Positions 32,949 through 42,272 are shown, numbered from the stretch's first letter. The stretch is 64,000 nucleotides of DNA from Oscillospiraceae bacterium (GCA_003531585.1 DQFX01000060.1:72311-136310), one strand, 5' to 3'. Numbers and translations: made by a program. Notes: generated by a model from the letters alone, not told the origin.

Positions 32949-34883
32949 ATGGCAATGGGAAACAGGCGTCAGCCTGCTGCGATAAATCGCAAGAATATGG
33001 ATTTCAAGGTGCTGGGCAGAGTGCTCGGCTATATGATGAAGCGCTATAAGTTCCGCTTTATACTGGTTCTCGTATGCATACTCATCACGGCTGTAACCAC
33101 CCTGGTGGGAATGCTGTTCATGCAGAGCCTCATCGACGATTACATCACGCCGATGCTGAATGTGGTAAACGCCGGCGGCACCGCGGATTTCGCTCCGCTG
33201 CTCGGGGCGCTGGTGCGTATCGCGCTGATATACGTTGTGGGCATTATAAGCTCCTTCACTTATAACAGGCTGATGATCTACATTACCCAGGGTACCATGC
33301 GCGACCTCAGAAACGACATTTTCACGCACATGGAATCCCTTCCGATAAAGTATTTCGACACAAACGCTCACGGCGATATCATGTCCATCTACACCAACGA
33401 CGTGGACACCCTCCGCCAGCTTATCAGCCAGAGCATTCCGCAGATGGTGAACTCGCTCGTAACGCTGATAATCACATTTGTCAGCATGATAGTGCTGAGC
33501 ATTCCGCTGACCGTTCTCACCGTTGTTATGGTGCTGGTAATGATGTTTGCAGCAAGCAAGATAGGCGGCAAATCCGCAAAGTACTTCGGCGCACAGCAGA
33601 AGGACCTCGGTATCGTAAACGGCTACATCGAGGAAATGATGGAAGGTCAGAAGGTAGTAAAGGTATTCAACCATGAGGAGAAGAACATGGAGAGCTTCAG
33701 ACAGCTCAACGATCAGCTCCGCGTTTCCGCAGACAATGCGAACAAGTTCGCGAATATCCTCATGCCTGTCAGCGCGAACCTCGGAAATATCAGCTACGTG
33801 CTCTGCGTTGCAGTAGGCGCGGTGCTTTCTCTGGTGCTCGGCTCCGACGTGACCGGACTTACCCTCGGTTCGCTGGTCGCGTTCCTTACGCTGAACAAGA
33901 GCTTCTCTCAGCCGGTGATACAGGTCAGCCAGCAGCTCAACGCAGTGGTTATGGCTATGGCAGGCGCGAAGCGTGTATTTAAGCTGCTTGATGAAAAGCC
34001 CGAGACCGACGATGGCTACGTTGAGCTTGTAAACGCAAACATCGCCGAGGACGGCACCATCACCGAGTCCGAAAAGCGCACCGGCGTATGGGCGTGGAAG
34101 CACCCGCACACCGCCGACGGCACCGTGTCCTACCGCAGGCTGGAGGGCAGCGTTGTATTCGACGGCGTAGACTTCGGCTATAACGAGGACAAGATGGTGC
34201 TCCATGACATCAAGCTCCACGCGGAGCCCGGACAGAAGATAGCGTTCGTAGGCTCCACCGGCGCGGGCAAGACCACCATCACGAACCTCATCAACCGTTT
34301 CTACGACATTCAGGACGGCAAGATACGCTACGACGACATCAACATCAACAAGATAAAGAAGGCGGATCTTCGCCGTTCACTGGGACTGGTTCTCCAGGAT
34401 ACCCACCTGTTCACCGGCACGGTAATGGACAATATCCGCTACGGACGTCTTGACGCCACCGACGAGGAGTGCATCGCGGCTGCAAAGCTCGCGAATGCTC
34501 ACAGCTTCGTTAAGCGCCTTCCGGACGGCTACGGCACCATGCTGACCGGCGACGGCGCGAACCTCTCGCAGGGTCAGCGCCAGCTTCTTGCGATAGCGAG
34601 AGCGGCAGTCGCAGACCCGCCCGTGCTGATACTCGACGAGGCTACGTCCTCCATCGACACCAGAACCGAGCGCCTTGTGCAGGACGGCATGGATAAGCTC
34701 ATGAGCGGCAGAACAACGTTCGTTATCGCGCACAGACTGTCCACGGTACGCAATTCCGACTGCATAATGGTACTCGAACAGGGCAGGATAATCGAGCGCG
34801 GAAGCCACGACAAGCTCATCAAGGAGCAGGGACGCTACTATCAGCTCTACACCGGCAAGCCGGCTAAGAAAGCGGCTGAGTAA
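32949..34883 (+). CDS. ABC exporter half-transporter, canonical-site subunit
   Basis: A 644-residue membrane-ATPase fusion. Walker A is GSTGAGKTT (about 433), signature LSQGQRQ, Walker B LILDEATSSIDTRTE with the catalytic E564. A roughly 40-residue insert between membrane and ATPase domains (TESEKRTGVWAWKHPHTADG) is a usual feature of this subgroup. It completes the heterodimer begun by the preceding gene. AAGGAGG precedes the start. Confidence 0.92.
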   Translation: MAMGNRRQPAAINRKNMDFKVLGRVLGYMMKRYKFRFILVLVCILITAVTTLVGMLFMQSLIDDYITPMLNVVNAGGTADFAPLLGALVRIALIYVVGIISSFTYNRLMIYITQGTMRDLRNDIFTHMESLPIKYFDTNAHGDIMSIYTNDVDTLRQLISQSIPQMVNSLVTLIITFVSMIVLSIPLTVLTVVMVLVMMFAASKIGGKSAKYFGAQQKDLGIVNGYIEEMMEGQKVVKVFNHEEKNMESFRQLNDQLRVSADNANKFANILMPVSANLGNISYVLCVAVGAVLSLVLGSDVTGLTLGSLVAFLTLNKSFSQPVIQVSQQLNAVVMAMAGAKRVFKLLDEKPETDDGYVELVNANIAEDGTITESEKRTGVWAWKHPHTADGTVSYRRLEGSVVFDGVDFGYNEDKMVLHDIKLHAEPGQKIAFVGSTGAGKTTITNLINRFYDIQDGKIRYDDININKIKKADLRRSLGLVLQDTHLFTGTVMDNIRYGRLDATDEECIAAAKLANAHSFVKRLPDGYGTMLTGDGANLSQGQRQLLAIARAAVADPPVLILDEATSSIDTRTERLVQDGMDKLMSGRTTFVIAHRLSTVRNSDCIMVLEQGRIIERGSHDKLIKEQGRYYQLYTGKPAKKAAE

Positions 34884-34901
34884 GTCAACAGAATAACACA
34901 G

Positions 34902-34931
34902 CGGCAGGTCAACTTATCGACCTGCCGTTTT
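34902..34931. terminator. Terminator after the ABC exporter operon
   Basis: CGGCAGGTC/GACCTGCCG stem, then TTTTGC; the convergent gene ends just beyond it. Confidence 0.85.
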
Positions 34932-34934
34932 GCA

Positions 34935-36047
34935 TTATTTTTGAAGTATCTTGTAGTACCAGTCCGGAGTATCGCCGAAATCCTCCGCAAGCTTGTCGCC
35001 GTATTCGTCGCGGATTTTCGCACAGAGCAGTGCGAATTCCCGGAGGATAGGCTGCGACTCGCCTTCCATTTCTATTTCGTAATCCTGCTCGGCAAGTGTG
35101 TTGATATCAAAGTTGCAGCCGCTTATATCCAACCACACGCGGAACCTGTACCCATCGGAAATTTTCTGAATATACGCGCGGTATGTGTATCCGTGGCTGT
35201 CGCGGCAGTCATATTCGCCAAGCCAGCCGGGATTTCCCTTTTGGTGCGTGAATCCCGTTCCGGCGAACGCTTTTTTCATCACCGGGATATCCGCAAGATG
35301 AGGGATCGGCTTCTTGTCGCTGTTGTATGTATAACGCTTTGGCACGGGAAGCATTTTTTTCATAACCCCATCAAGATACTTGAAGTGATTCGTTTTAAGC
35401 TCTGTGAATCTATTGTTCTCTTCCCTGGAGAAAATGCATTTCGTTTCGGCTTCAACAGGATTTCCGAGATAGGGTATCAGCTTTTGGATAACAATGGAGG
35501 AATCACGCGGTTCGGGGTCGGCTGTGACCTCGATACATACCGAAATCATAACGCGTTTCAGACCGTCGTCATAGCATCGTTCTTGCGCAATATAGTTCGA
35601 GAAAAAGTGAACGTTTGTGAGTTTGGAAATATCAGCATTTTCCCATAATAAGTCGGGGGCAGGCTCGTAGATTTCTTCACCGAGCCAGTTCACGCCGCTG
35701 AGTAGGACGTGCCCGAACGGAATATTAAAAGGGCGCGGTATTTTTGAAAACACTGCGAAGATATCGTCATAGTCCGATTTATCGGCGAAGATCTCCCCGG
35801 ATAACCAGTTTTCCGTGTAGCTGCATATCATCGGTTCATCTTCTGCTGATTTGAAGTACTTTTTAAGTTTCGGTAATTTTTCAAGCACATTTGATATAGT
35901 CCTGTCCCCAGACACGGTACTTGCTGCAAATGCAAGGTCAGACCAGCCAAGCCCAAGCTCCGAAAGCATATTCTGAATATATGACTGAGCGTCCTTGAAC
36001 TTTACTTTATCCGCGATGTTGAACCTGTATATGTTGAAAACTCTCAT
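34935..36047 (-). CDS. Uncharacterised 370-residue protein
   Basis: A soluble protein with no signal peptide or membrane helix. It opens MRVFNIYRFNIADKVKFKDA. Later parts contain YTENWLSGEIFADKSDYDDI and a C-terminal domain with QKGNPGWLGEYDCRDSHGYT and YRFRVWLDISGCNFD. No family is recognised. It is more AT-rich than its neighbours, especially in its first half, which hints at acquisition. It is a single gene. Confidence 0.75.
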   Translation of the reverse strand: MRVFNIYRFNIADKVKFKDAQSYIQNMLSELGLGWSDLAFAASTVSGDRTISNVLEKLPKLKKYFKSAEDEPMICSYTENWLSGEIFADKSDYDDIFAVFSKIPRPFNIPFGHVLLSGVNWLGEEIYEPAPDLLWENADISKLTNVHFFSNYIAQERCYDDGLKRVMISVCIEVTADPEPRDSSIVIQKLIPYLGNPVEAETKCIFSREENNRFTELKTNHFKYLDGVMKKMLPVPKRYTYNSDKKPIPHLADIPVMKKAFAGTGFTHQKGNPGWLGEYDCRDSHGYTYRAYIQKISDGYRFRVWLDISGCNFDINTLAEQDYEIEMEGESQPILREFALLCAKIRDEYGDKLAEDFGDTPDWYYKILQK

Positions 36048-36123
36048 GCTTACCTCTCAAACCGCTTGATTTTGTTTGCGATGATATCAGTATAGCATAA
36101 GAAGCGGAAAATGTCAATAGAAA

Positions 36124-36149
36124 AAGGGAGAACCTTTCGATTCTCCCTT
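36124..36149 (-). terminator. Terminator of aspS
   Basis: AAGGGAGAA/TTCTCCCTT stem with T-rich tail on the minus strand. Confidence 0.85.
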
Positions 36150-36165
36150 AGTGCTATTCTGAAAA

Positions 36166-37938
36166 TCACATCTGCTTGCGAACCTTGATGTGAACCTCGC
36201 GGAGCTGCTGCTCTGTAACCTCGGTAGGCGCGCCGAGGAGCAGATCCTGCGCATTGGAGTTCAGCGGGAACGCGATGACCTCGCGGATACTCTCCTCGCC
36301 GGTGAGCAGCATGATCATGCGGTCAACGCCGGGAGCCATACCTGCATGAGGCGGAGCGCCGAACTTGAACGCGTTGTAGAGCGCGCCGAACTTGCTTGCA
36401 ACGTCCTCTTCGGTGTAGCCTGCGATCTCGAACGCCTTTATCATGATGTCGAGGTCGTGGTTGCGGACAGCGCCGGAGGAAAGCTCAACGCCGTTGCATA
36501 CGATGTCGTACTGATAAGCGAGGATATCCAGCGGATCCTTGTTCAGCAGTGCGTCCAGACCGCCCTGCGGCATGGAGAACGGGTTGTGCGTGAAGATTAT
36601 CTTACCGGTCTCCTCGTCCAGCTCGTACATCGGGAAGTCAACGATGAAGCACAGTTCGAAGCGGCTCTCATCGATGAGGTTCATGCGCTTTGCGACCTCG
36701 GTGCGGATCTGTCCGGCGAACTTCGGAGCGTTCTTCTTGGTGTCGGCGATGAAGTAAAGTACGTCGCCTTCCTGGAGCTCGCAGCGTGTCGCCAGCTCCT
36801 TGCGCTGGTCGTCGTTGAGGAACTTGTCGATCGGGCCGTTGTACTTGAACATGCCGTTCTCGCCCGGCTCAACCTTGAAGTAGCCCAGACCCTTCATGCC
36901 GACTTCCTGTACTGCGAAGTCCTCCATGCTCTTGAAGAAGGTCTTGGACTGCTTAGCCATTCCGGGAACGCGGATACCGCGTACGGTCTTGTTGCAGAAG
37001 GGCTTGAAGTCGCTGTCAACGAACAGGTCGGAAAGTTCCTTGATGACCAGCGGGTTGCGCAGGTCGGGCTTGTCTGAACCGTAGGTGAGCATTGCTTCCT
37101 TGTAGGTTATGCGTCTGAACGGAGCAGGGGACACCTGCTTGTCGGAGAATTCGGAGAAGGTCGCGGAAAGGACTTCCTCAGCCACTGCGAAAACGTCCTC
37201 CTGGGTAGCGAAGCTCATCTCAAAGTCGAGCTGATAGAACTCTCCGGGGGAGCGGTCGGCTCTTGCGTCCTCATCGCGGAAGCAGGGAGCGATCTGGAAG
37301 TACTTGTCGAAGCCGGAAACCATGTAGATCTGCTTGAAGATCTGCGGAGCCTGTGGCAGAGCGTAGAACTTGCCGTGGTGCTTACGGCTGGGGATCAGGT
37401 AGTCTCTTGCGCCCTCAGGGGAGGAGGTGGACAGGATAGGAGTCTGAAGCTCCAGGAAGCCCATGCTGCTCATCTTGTTGCGCAGGAAGCTGATTATCTT
37501 GGAACGGAGCACGATATTGTCGTGCATTTTCTTGTTTCTGAGGTCGAGGTAGCGGTACTTCAGGCGGACATCCTCGCGGGTCTCGCGGGAGGTAGCCACT
37601 TCAAACGGAAGCTGCTCCGTCACCTTGCCGAGGATACGTACTTCCTCAGCCTCGATCTCGACTGTACCGGTTTCGATCTTGTCGTTGTAGGTGCTTTCGT
37701 CGCGCTTTAAAACGGTGCCTGCGATGGAAACCGCGCACTCCTTGTGAATGCCCTCAAGCAGCTTCTCATTGTGGAACACTACCTGAACAACGCCGTAGTG
37801 GTCGCGCAGGTCGACAAACATGATACCGCCGTGGTCGCGGATATTCTCTACCCAGCCGGCAGCCCTTACCTTTTTGCCTATATCGTTTTCAGTCACCGCG
37901 TTGCAGTACTGCGTGCGGTATTCGTTTTCTCTGAACAA
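36166..37938 (-). CDS. aspS: Aspartyl-tRNA synthetase
   Basis: A class II synthetase of about 590 residues with the bacterial layout: N-terminal OB anticodon domain (GWVENIRDHGGIMFVDLRDH), catalytic core with FRDEDARADRSPGEFYQLDF (motif 2) and APGVDRMIMLLTG (motif 3), and the bacterial GAD insertion. The ARADRSPGEFYQLD form is seen in alphaproteobacterial-type AspRS; whether it also charges tRNA-Asn cannot be told. No ATG fits the start: TTG codons at 37956, 37947 and 37938 are candidates. 37938 has AAAGGA at 9 nt and is chosen. Confidence 0.92.
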   Translation of the reverse strand: MFRENEYRTQYCNAVTENDIGKKVRAAGWVENIRDHGGIMFVDLRDHYGVVQVVFHNEKLLEGIHKECAVSIAGTVLKRDESTYNDKIETGTVEIEAEEVRILGKVTEQLPFEVATSRETREDVRLKYRYLDLRNKKMHDNIVLRSKIISFLRNKMSSMGFLELQTPILSTSSPEGARDYLIPSRKHHGKFYALPQAPQIFKQIYMVSGFDKYFQIAPCFRDEDARADRSPGEFYQLDFEMSFATQEDVFAVAEEVLSATFSEFSDKQVSPAPFRRITYKEAMLTYGSDKPDLRNPLVIKELSDLFVDSDFKPFCNKTVRGIRVPGMAKQSKTFFKSMEDFAVQEVGMKGLGYFKVEPGENGMFKYNGPIDKFLNDDQRKELATRCELQEGDVLYFIADTKKNAPKFAGQIRTEVAKRMNLIDESRFELCFIVDFPMYELDEETGKIIFTHNPFSMPQGGLDALLNKDPLDILAYQYDIVCNGVELSSGAVRNHDLDIMIKAFEIAGYTEEDVASKFGALYNAFKFGAPPHAGMAPGVDRMIMLLTGEESIREVIAFPLNSNAQDLLLGAPTEVTEQQLREVHIKVRKQM

Positions 37939-38135
37939 TTCCTTCAATCCTTTCAATATATAAATTGTCGCCGCCTGACAGGCGGAAAAGTCCTCAGCTA
38001 CGGTCACAGCGATTATGACCGGCATTGTTATGCCGCATTATATCACAGCCTTTCGGCAGGGAGTTCCCCCTCGCCACATAATTCAACAATTTATTATATC
38101 ACTAAAATGCGGAATTGTCAATAATTTATGCAGAT

Positions 38136-38168
38136 ATCCCCCGCAATTTTTGCTGAACTGCGGGGGAT
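38136..38168 (-). terminator. Hairpin after the 104-residue membrane protein gene
   Basis: A 10-bp perfect stem ATCCCCCGCA/TGCGGGGGAT with a 13-nt loop, 8 bp after the stop. The T run on the minus strand is poor. Confidence 0.6.
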
Positions 38169-38176
38169 AGTTCCAT

Positions 38177-38491
38177 TCATGCGCGGGAGACGTACATCCC
38201 GAACTTATCTTTGATGGTGAACACATCATAGTCCATGCTGTACTTGATGTCATATTTCGTGCCGTCCTTCATGACCAGCACGCCGTCTGCCACGCCGCCT
38301 TTCCATACCGGGGTGTCGGCTTCGTAGTTCAGCTCGGCGCCCGTGACTGGTATCACTCTGCCGTTTATTTCAACGCGTTCCATCCAGGCTGTCGGAACTA
38401 TGTTGCACAGCATGAATGTCAGCGCCGCGCCGAGTATCGCCAGTATCGCGCCGCATACAATTACGGTTGCTTTGAATCCTGTTTTGTTCAT
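38177..38491 (-). CDS. Small single-pass membrane protein
   Basis: 104 residues: a membrane helix at about 8-32 (KATVIVCGAILAILGAALTF) and an extracytoplasmic beta domain with VWKGGVADGVLVMKDGTKYD. The start is the ATG after GGGGTAATT; the longer frame upstream has no ribosome site. No family recognised. It lies downstream of the vanW-like gene and may be co-transcribed. Confidence 0.68.
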   Translation of the reverse strand: MNKTGFKATVIVCGAILAILGAALTFMLCNIVPTAWMERVEINGRVIPVTGAELNYEADTPVWKGGVADGVLVMKDGTKYDIKYSMDYDVFTIKDKFGMYVSRA

Positions 38492-38616
38492 ATAATTACC
38501 CCTTTCCGCCGTCTTCCGATTCTGCGGAAGTTCCCCCGGCGATGATCCTGCGCGTTGTGCGCTCCGACGCGGTTCCGGAACGCGCCGCGCGTATTGCCCC
38601 AGCTTGCTCAATGAAT

Positions 38617-39462
38617 TCAAGTGAGCCGTCTTAATCCGGGAGTGATTATCTGGCTGCTGGGAATAAGCGAGTAGTCGTACATCACCTTTGAATGGTTATC
38701 CAGCACCAGTTCCCGGCGGATTATCCGGCGTTCCCGGTCGAGAGTGACGCGGTATACCCGGCTGACCCGGAAGAACTCGCCGTCCTCCTCAATGTAGCCC
38801 TGATCTTCCTCTGTTATGCGGTATATGTATGGGAACGGCTCCTGCGCGCGGAGCTCGCCGTACAGCGCGCTCTCGTCCAGCCAGACCAGAAGCTGCACCG
38901 GACGGTCGCTCGTGTTTTTGAAACGGTAGTCCACGTTTTTGTAGAAAACGCTGGTGCCGGTTCCGAACGGCACCCGTCTGCCGGAATCAGGGAAGAGCGC
39001 GTCAGAATGGTGCACCAGTTCAGTCACGGTGAGCGGGCTGTTCAGCACCAGCCAGTGTATCAGATTTGCGAGCTGGCACAGTCCTCCGCCTACTCCGCGC
39101 CCGAGTTTCCCGGCGCTTATCACAAGTCCGTCAAGGTATCCGCGCTTTGCGGAGGGTTCGCCGACGAGCTTCCAGAACGAGAAAGTTTCCCCGGGCTGAA
39201 CGACTAACCCGTTTATCTGCGCCGAGGCAAGCCGGAGGTTCACCAGCTTATTTCGCTGGAGCTCCATATCGACCCCCTCCAGACGGCGCAGCGCGTTGGA
39301 AGAGTGGCTCTTCACAACAGCGCTGAACGGAACTGTGTTGCGGGTACGGGCGAATGTTTCTCCGCTGAATCTGTCGTGGATATCCCTGAGCAGATATTCT
39401 TTCCGGAGCGAAATGTGATAGCAGGCGGGCGACAGTTCGCAGAACAATTTTCGTTTTTTTAT
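38617..39462 (-). CDS. VanW-family protein
   Basis: About 281 residues with the VanW-like block PGETFSFWKLVGEPSAKRGY and GRGVGGGLCQLANLIHWLVL. Function of the family is unproven; it is often found near cell-wall or resistance genes. Homologues usually begin MKKRKLFCE-like. Here the codon at that place is ATA (39462-39460), 8 bp after a strong GGAGG. The only upstream alternative is a GTG at 39471 overlapping the ribosome site. The start is therefore uncertain and unusual. Confidence 0.83.
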   Translation of the reverse strand: MKKRKLFCELSPACYHISLRKEYLLRDIHDRFSGETFARTRNTVPFSAVVKSHSSNALRRLEGVDMELQRNKLVNLRLASAQINGLVVQPGETFSFWKLVGEPSAKRGYLDGLVISAGKLGRGVGGGLCQLANLIHWLVLNSPLTVTELVHHSDALFPDSGRRVPFGTGTSVFYKNVDYRFKNTSDRPVQLLVWLDESALYGELRAQEPFPYIYRITEEDQGYIEEDGEFFRVSRVYRVTLDRERRIIRRELVLDNHSKVMYDYSLIPSSQIITPGLRRLT

Positions 39463-39590
39463 GGCTGACACCTCCGTTCCACGACATTCCCTATAATTAT
39501 TATAGCAGATTTTTGCAGGAAGTCAATTACAGTTATATTACGATTTGGTTACAAAACGGTTACAAACGTTGCGTATCATCGGAATCAAAA

Positions 39591-39616
39591 ACCGGACAGC
39601 CTGCAAAGCTGTCCGG
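39591..39616 (-). terminator. Terminator of the bile salt hydrolase gene
   Basis: ACCGGACAGC/GCTGTCCGGT stem, then T-rich TTTTTGATT on the minus strand. Confidence 0.85.
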
Positions 39617-39626
39617 TGAGCGGTGT

Positions 39627-40601
39627 TCAGTTCTGGAAATAAACGTCCTCCTGCTGGAGCATGGGGTACCTTATCAGCTCCCGGCTGTCAAGGTCGGCGC
39701 GGTGCATGTCCACGGCGCTGATTCGGCGGTTGAGGTAGGTCGTGTAGTAGTAAACTCCGGTCTGGGCGTTCCAGCAGGAGGTGTAGATCGTGATCTCGAA
39801 CTTTCCGGGCGCGACCTCGCAGCAGCCGCGGGTCTGCTCAACGGAGCCGAGAATATGGAAAAACTGCCCTACGCTCTCCGCCTCGGAGCTTCCGGAGCGG
39901 GAGTTGTTCCGCGTGAATGCCACCCGTGCGAACCTCGAAGCGGACGAAAGGTCGCCTGGAAGTCCGACCGCGCCCATTCCGCGGCTGTAGCGGGTGAGCT
40001 CCAGACCTTCCGCGAAGGTATTCTGCGGATCCCTCGGGGAAAGCCCCATGTAGTTGTTGAGCATTGCCATCTGCTGCTCAAACGGGGGATTGTTCGTCAG
40101 CACTCCCGCCTTGTTTTCGTGTATCTGAAGCCCTTTTTCAGTGGACTCCACCACGATACAGCCGGATCTGTCCGCGATTATCCAGTGGAGCTGAGCGGCT
40201 GGGAGCTGTTCGCTGAACGGAGTTCCGGTGAGATTCATGCCGGAGATAAGCTCCCGAGCCTGGGAAAGCTCCGCGCACTGGGAAAGTATCCAGGGGATAA
40301 ATTCGAACTGCGCGACGTTCCGCATGCCTTCACGCGGCTGGGCGTACTTCGCGTTGCCCACGAAGTTCAGCCCCGCCATGCCGAGACCCTTCTCGTTCAC
40401 GGCGTCGTAGTAGAGCGGGTAGCCGCCCGCAGCGTGAGCCATTCCGATGATCGCGTAGTGATTGGAGAGCGTTCCTCCATGCCGGAATTCAAACGGGAAT
40501 TCCCGCGGAGTTATCGTGATCTCCTCGCCGTATGAAAATTCGTAATCCAGGGTCCTTCCCATGTAGAAGCATTCCGTCTGGTAGGTCGCCGCAGTGCACA
40601 T
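39627..40601 (-). CDS. Choloylglycine hydrolase (bile salt hydrolase family)
   Basis: A 324-residue Ntn-hydrolase. Met1 is followed by the catalytic C2; R16 and D19 lie in MGRTLDYEF; N near 79 in AGLNF; N near 170 in LTNNPP; R near 220 in SASRFARVAF. All match the Cys2/Arg/Asp/Asn/Asn/Arg active site of conjugated bile salt hydrolases. It cleaves glycine or taurine from bile acids, a gut trait. Penicillin V acylases share the fold, so specificity is inferred. No signal peptide: cytoplasmic. Single gene. Confidence 0.9.
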   Translation of the reverse strand: MCTAATYQTECFYMGRTLDYEFSYGEEITITPREFPFEFRHGGTLSNHYAIIGMAHAAGGYPLYYDAVNEKGLGMAGLNFVGNAKYAQPREGMRNVAQFEFIPWILSQCAELSQARELISGMNLTGTPFSEQLPAAQLHWIIADRSGCIVVESTEKGLQIHENKAGVLTNNPPFEQQMAMLNNYMGLSPRDPQNTFAEGLELTRYSRGMGAVGLPGDLSSASRFARVAFTRNNSRSGSSEAESVGQFFHILGSVEQTRGCCEVAPGKFEITIYTSCWNAQTGVYYYTTYLNRRISAVDMHRADLDSRELIRYPMLQQEDVYFQN

Positions 40602-40763
40602 TTTATGTTCCTCGCTTTCATGTTGTTGGAGATATTATGCCCATTCGTGCAAAAAGTATTATAGCACTTTTGCCGCCGGCGGTCAACAGCTATGGACGAT
40701 AAATCATCAAATTATCACAGTTTTGCCTGAAAATATTTGTATGTAGTTACAATTATACAGCAC

Positions 40764-40792
40764 TTGACAATTTACGCGCAAGGTACTATAAT
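40764..40792 (+). promoter_or_regulatory. Promoter of the nucleotide-sugar dehydrogenase gene
   Basis: TTGACA (40764-40769), 17 bp, TATAAT (40787-40792); a second TATAAT lies 5 bp on. Confidence 0.85.
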
Positions 40793-40875
40793 ATAATAGT
40801 TAAGCTGTGTCCGATGAAACAGCATTTTTTACGTTAAAAAGTTAAAAATAAAATTTCCATCAGGGGGAAAACGAT

Positions 40876-42069
40876 ATGAAAATAACCGTAGCGGGAACAG
40901 GATACGTCGGGCTTTCTATGGCAGTTCTTCTGTCGCAGAACAACGACGTCACCGCAGTAGACATAGTTCCGGAAAAGGTGGAGCTTCTGAATTCCAGAAA
41001 GTCGCCCATCGCTGATAAATACATCGAGGAGTACCTCGCAGAAAAGCCGCTGAGCCTCGCCGCCACCACCGACTGGCGCCCGGCGTACGCCTCGGCTGAC
41101 ATCGTGGTCATCGCCACCCCGACTAACTACGACGCGGAGAAGAACTATTTCGACACTTCGTCGGTGGAAAGCGTTATCGAGCAGGTGTTCTCCGTGAACG
41201 ATCACTGCACCGTGGTTGTGAAGTCCACCGTGCCTGTCGGATTCACTGCGGGACTGCACAAGAAGTACCCGGAAAACGCGCACCGCATTATCTTCTCGCC
41301 GGAGTTCCTCCGCGAGGGTCAGGCGCTGTACGACAACCTGTATCCCTCCCGCATTATCGTGGGAGCGCCGCAGGAGTGGGCGGATTCCGTGGAGCGCGCG
41401 AACGTATTCGCGGAACTTCTCCAGCAGGGCGCGATAAAGCAGGATATCCCGACGCTGCACCTGAACCCCACCGAGGCCGAGGCGGTCAAGCTGTTCAGCA
41501 ATACCTACCTCGCGCTGCGCGTGGCTTACTTCAACGAGCTGGACACCTACGCTGAGATGAAGGGACTCAACGCCCGTGAGATAATCGACGGCGTAGGTCT
41601 CGACCCGCGCATCGGACCGCACTATAATAACCCGAGCTTCGGCTACGGCGGATACTGCCTGCCGAAGGACACCAAGCAGCTCCTCGCGAATTACGCGGAC
41701 GTCCCCAACGACATCATCACTGCGATAGTTAACGCCAACAAGACCCGCAAGGACTACATCGCGGATCACATCGCGTCGATGGAGCCGCAGACCGTCGGAG
41801 TTTACAGGCTGACGATGAAGTCCAACTCTGACAACTTCCGCCAGAGCGCTATACAGGGTATCATGAAGCGCCTTGAAAAGCGCGGAATAAAGGTGATAAT
41901 CTTCGAGCCGACCCTGAAGGAAGGGCAGAGCTTCTATAACTACGAGGTGTGCAGGGATTTCGACGAATTCAAGCGCCGCTCAGACGTTATACTCGCTAAC
42001 CGCATGAGCGCCGAGCTTAACGACGTAAGCGATAAGGTTTACACCAGAGACCTTTACAGCAGAGACTAA
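40876..42069 (+). CDS. ugd: UDP-glucose/GDP-mannose dehydrogenase family protein
   Basis: A 397-residue NAD-dependent dehydrogenase. The N-terminal Rossmann motif is VAGTGYVGLSMAVLL. Substrate residues lie in FSPEFLREGQAL, and the catalytic C261 in GYGGYCLPKD. The C-terminal NAD-sugar domain is complete. It oxidises UDP-glucose to UDP-glucuronate or a similar sugar for capsule or exopolysaccharide. No other polysaccharide genes are adjacent. A fold-back element begins at its stop codon. Confidence 0.92.
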   Translation: MKITVAGTGYVGLSMAVLLSQNNDVTAVDIVPEKVELLNSRKSPIADKYIEEYLAEKPLSLAATTDWRPAYASADIVVIATPTNYDAEKNYFDTSSVESVIEQVFSVNDHCTVVVKSTVPVGFTAGLHKKYPENAHRIIFSPEFLREGQALYDNLYPSRIIVGAPQEWADSVERANVFAELLQQGAIKQDIPTLHLNPTEAEAVKLFSNTYLALRVAYFNELDTYAEMKGLNAREIIDGVGLDPRIGPHYNNPSFGYGGYCLPKDTKQLLANYADVPNDIITAIVNANKTRKDYIADHIASMEPQTVGVYRLTMKSNSDNFRQSAIQGIMKRLEKRGIKVIIFEPTLKEGQSFYNYEVCRDFDEFKRRSDVILANRMSAELNDVSDKVYTRDLYSRD

Positions 42070-42242
42070 GGCAGCACCGCACAAAGACCATTTATTGGAT
42101 TTTGCACGTGTCTTGCTTGCATCTTTTCCGTCATCTTGCACAATTCGTCCTAGCAAGGCGTCAGCCTTGCGTCGTCCTCATTGTACAATCTGACGAAAAA
42201 TCTGACTGCGCAATACACGCACAATCTTTGTGCGGTATTGCC
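42070..42242. repeat. Fold-back (MITE-like) element, family B
   Basis: A 173-bp element with ends GGCAGCACCGCACAAAGA (42070-42087) and TCTTTGTGCGGTATTGCC (42225-42242). Inner arms GTCATCTTGCACAAT and ATTGTACAATCTGAC pair, and CAAGGC-gtca-GCCTTG caps the hairpin. There is no coding capacity. It occupies the whole gap between ugd and the hybrid kinase, so the kinase promoter must lie inside it or upstream. Confidence 0.85.
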
Positions 42243-42272
42243 CTAAAAAATTACAGATGGGGGTGATTCCCG

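Noticed and set aside
32883..34220. 445-codon antisense frame opposite the second ABC half-transporter
   Set aside because: It is His/Tyr/Asn-rich low-complexity translation without motifs; a shadow of the ABC gene.
37939..38130. T-box riboswitch upstream of aspS
   Set aside because: No T-box sequence (TGGNACCGCG-like) and no antiterminator pair could be seen in the leader.
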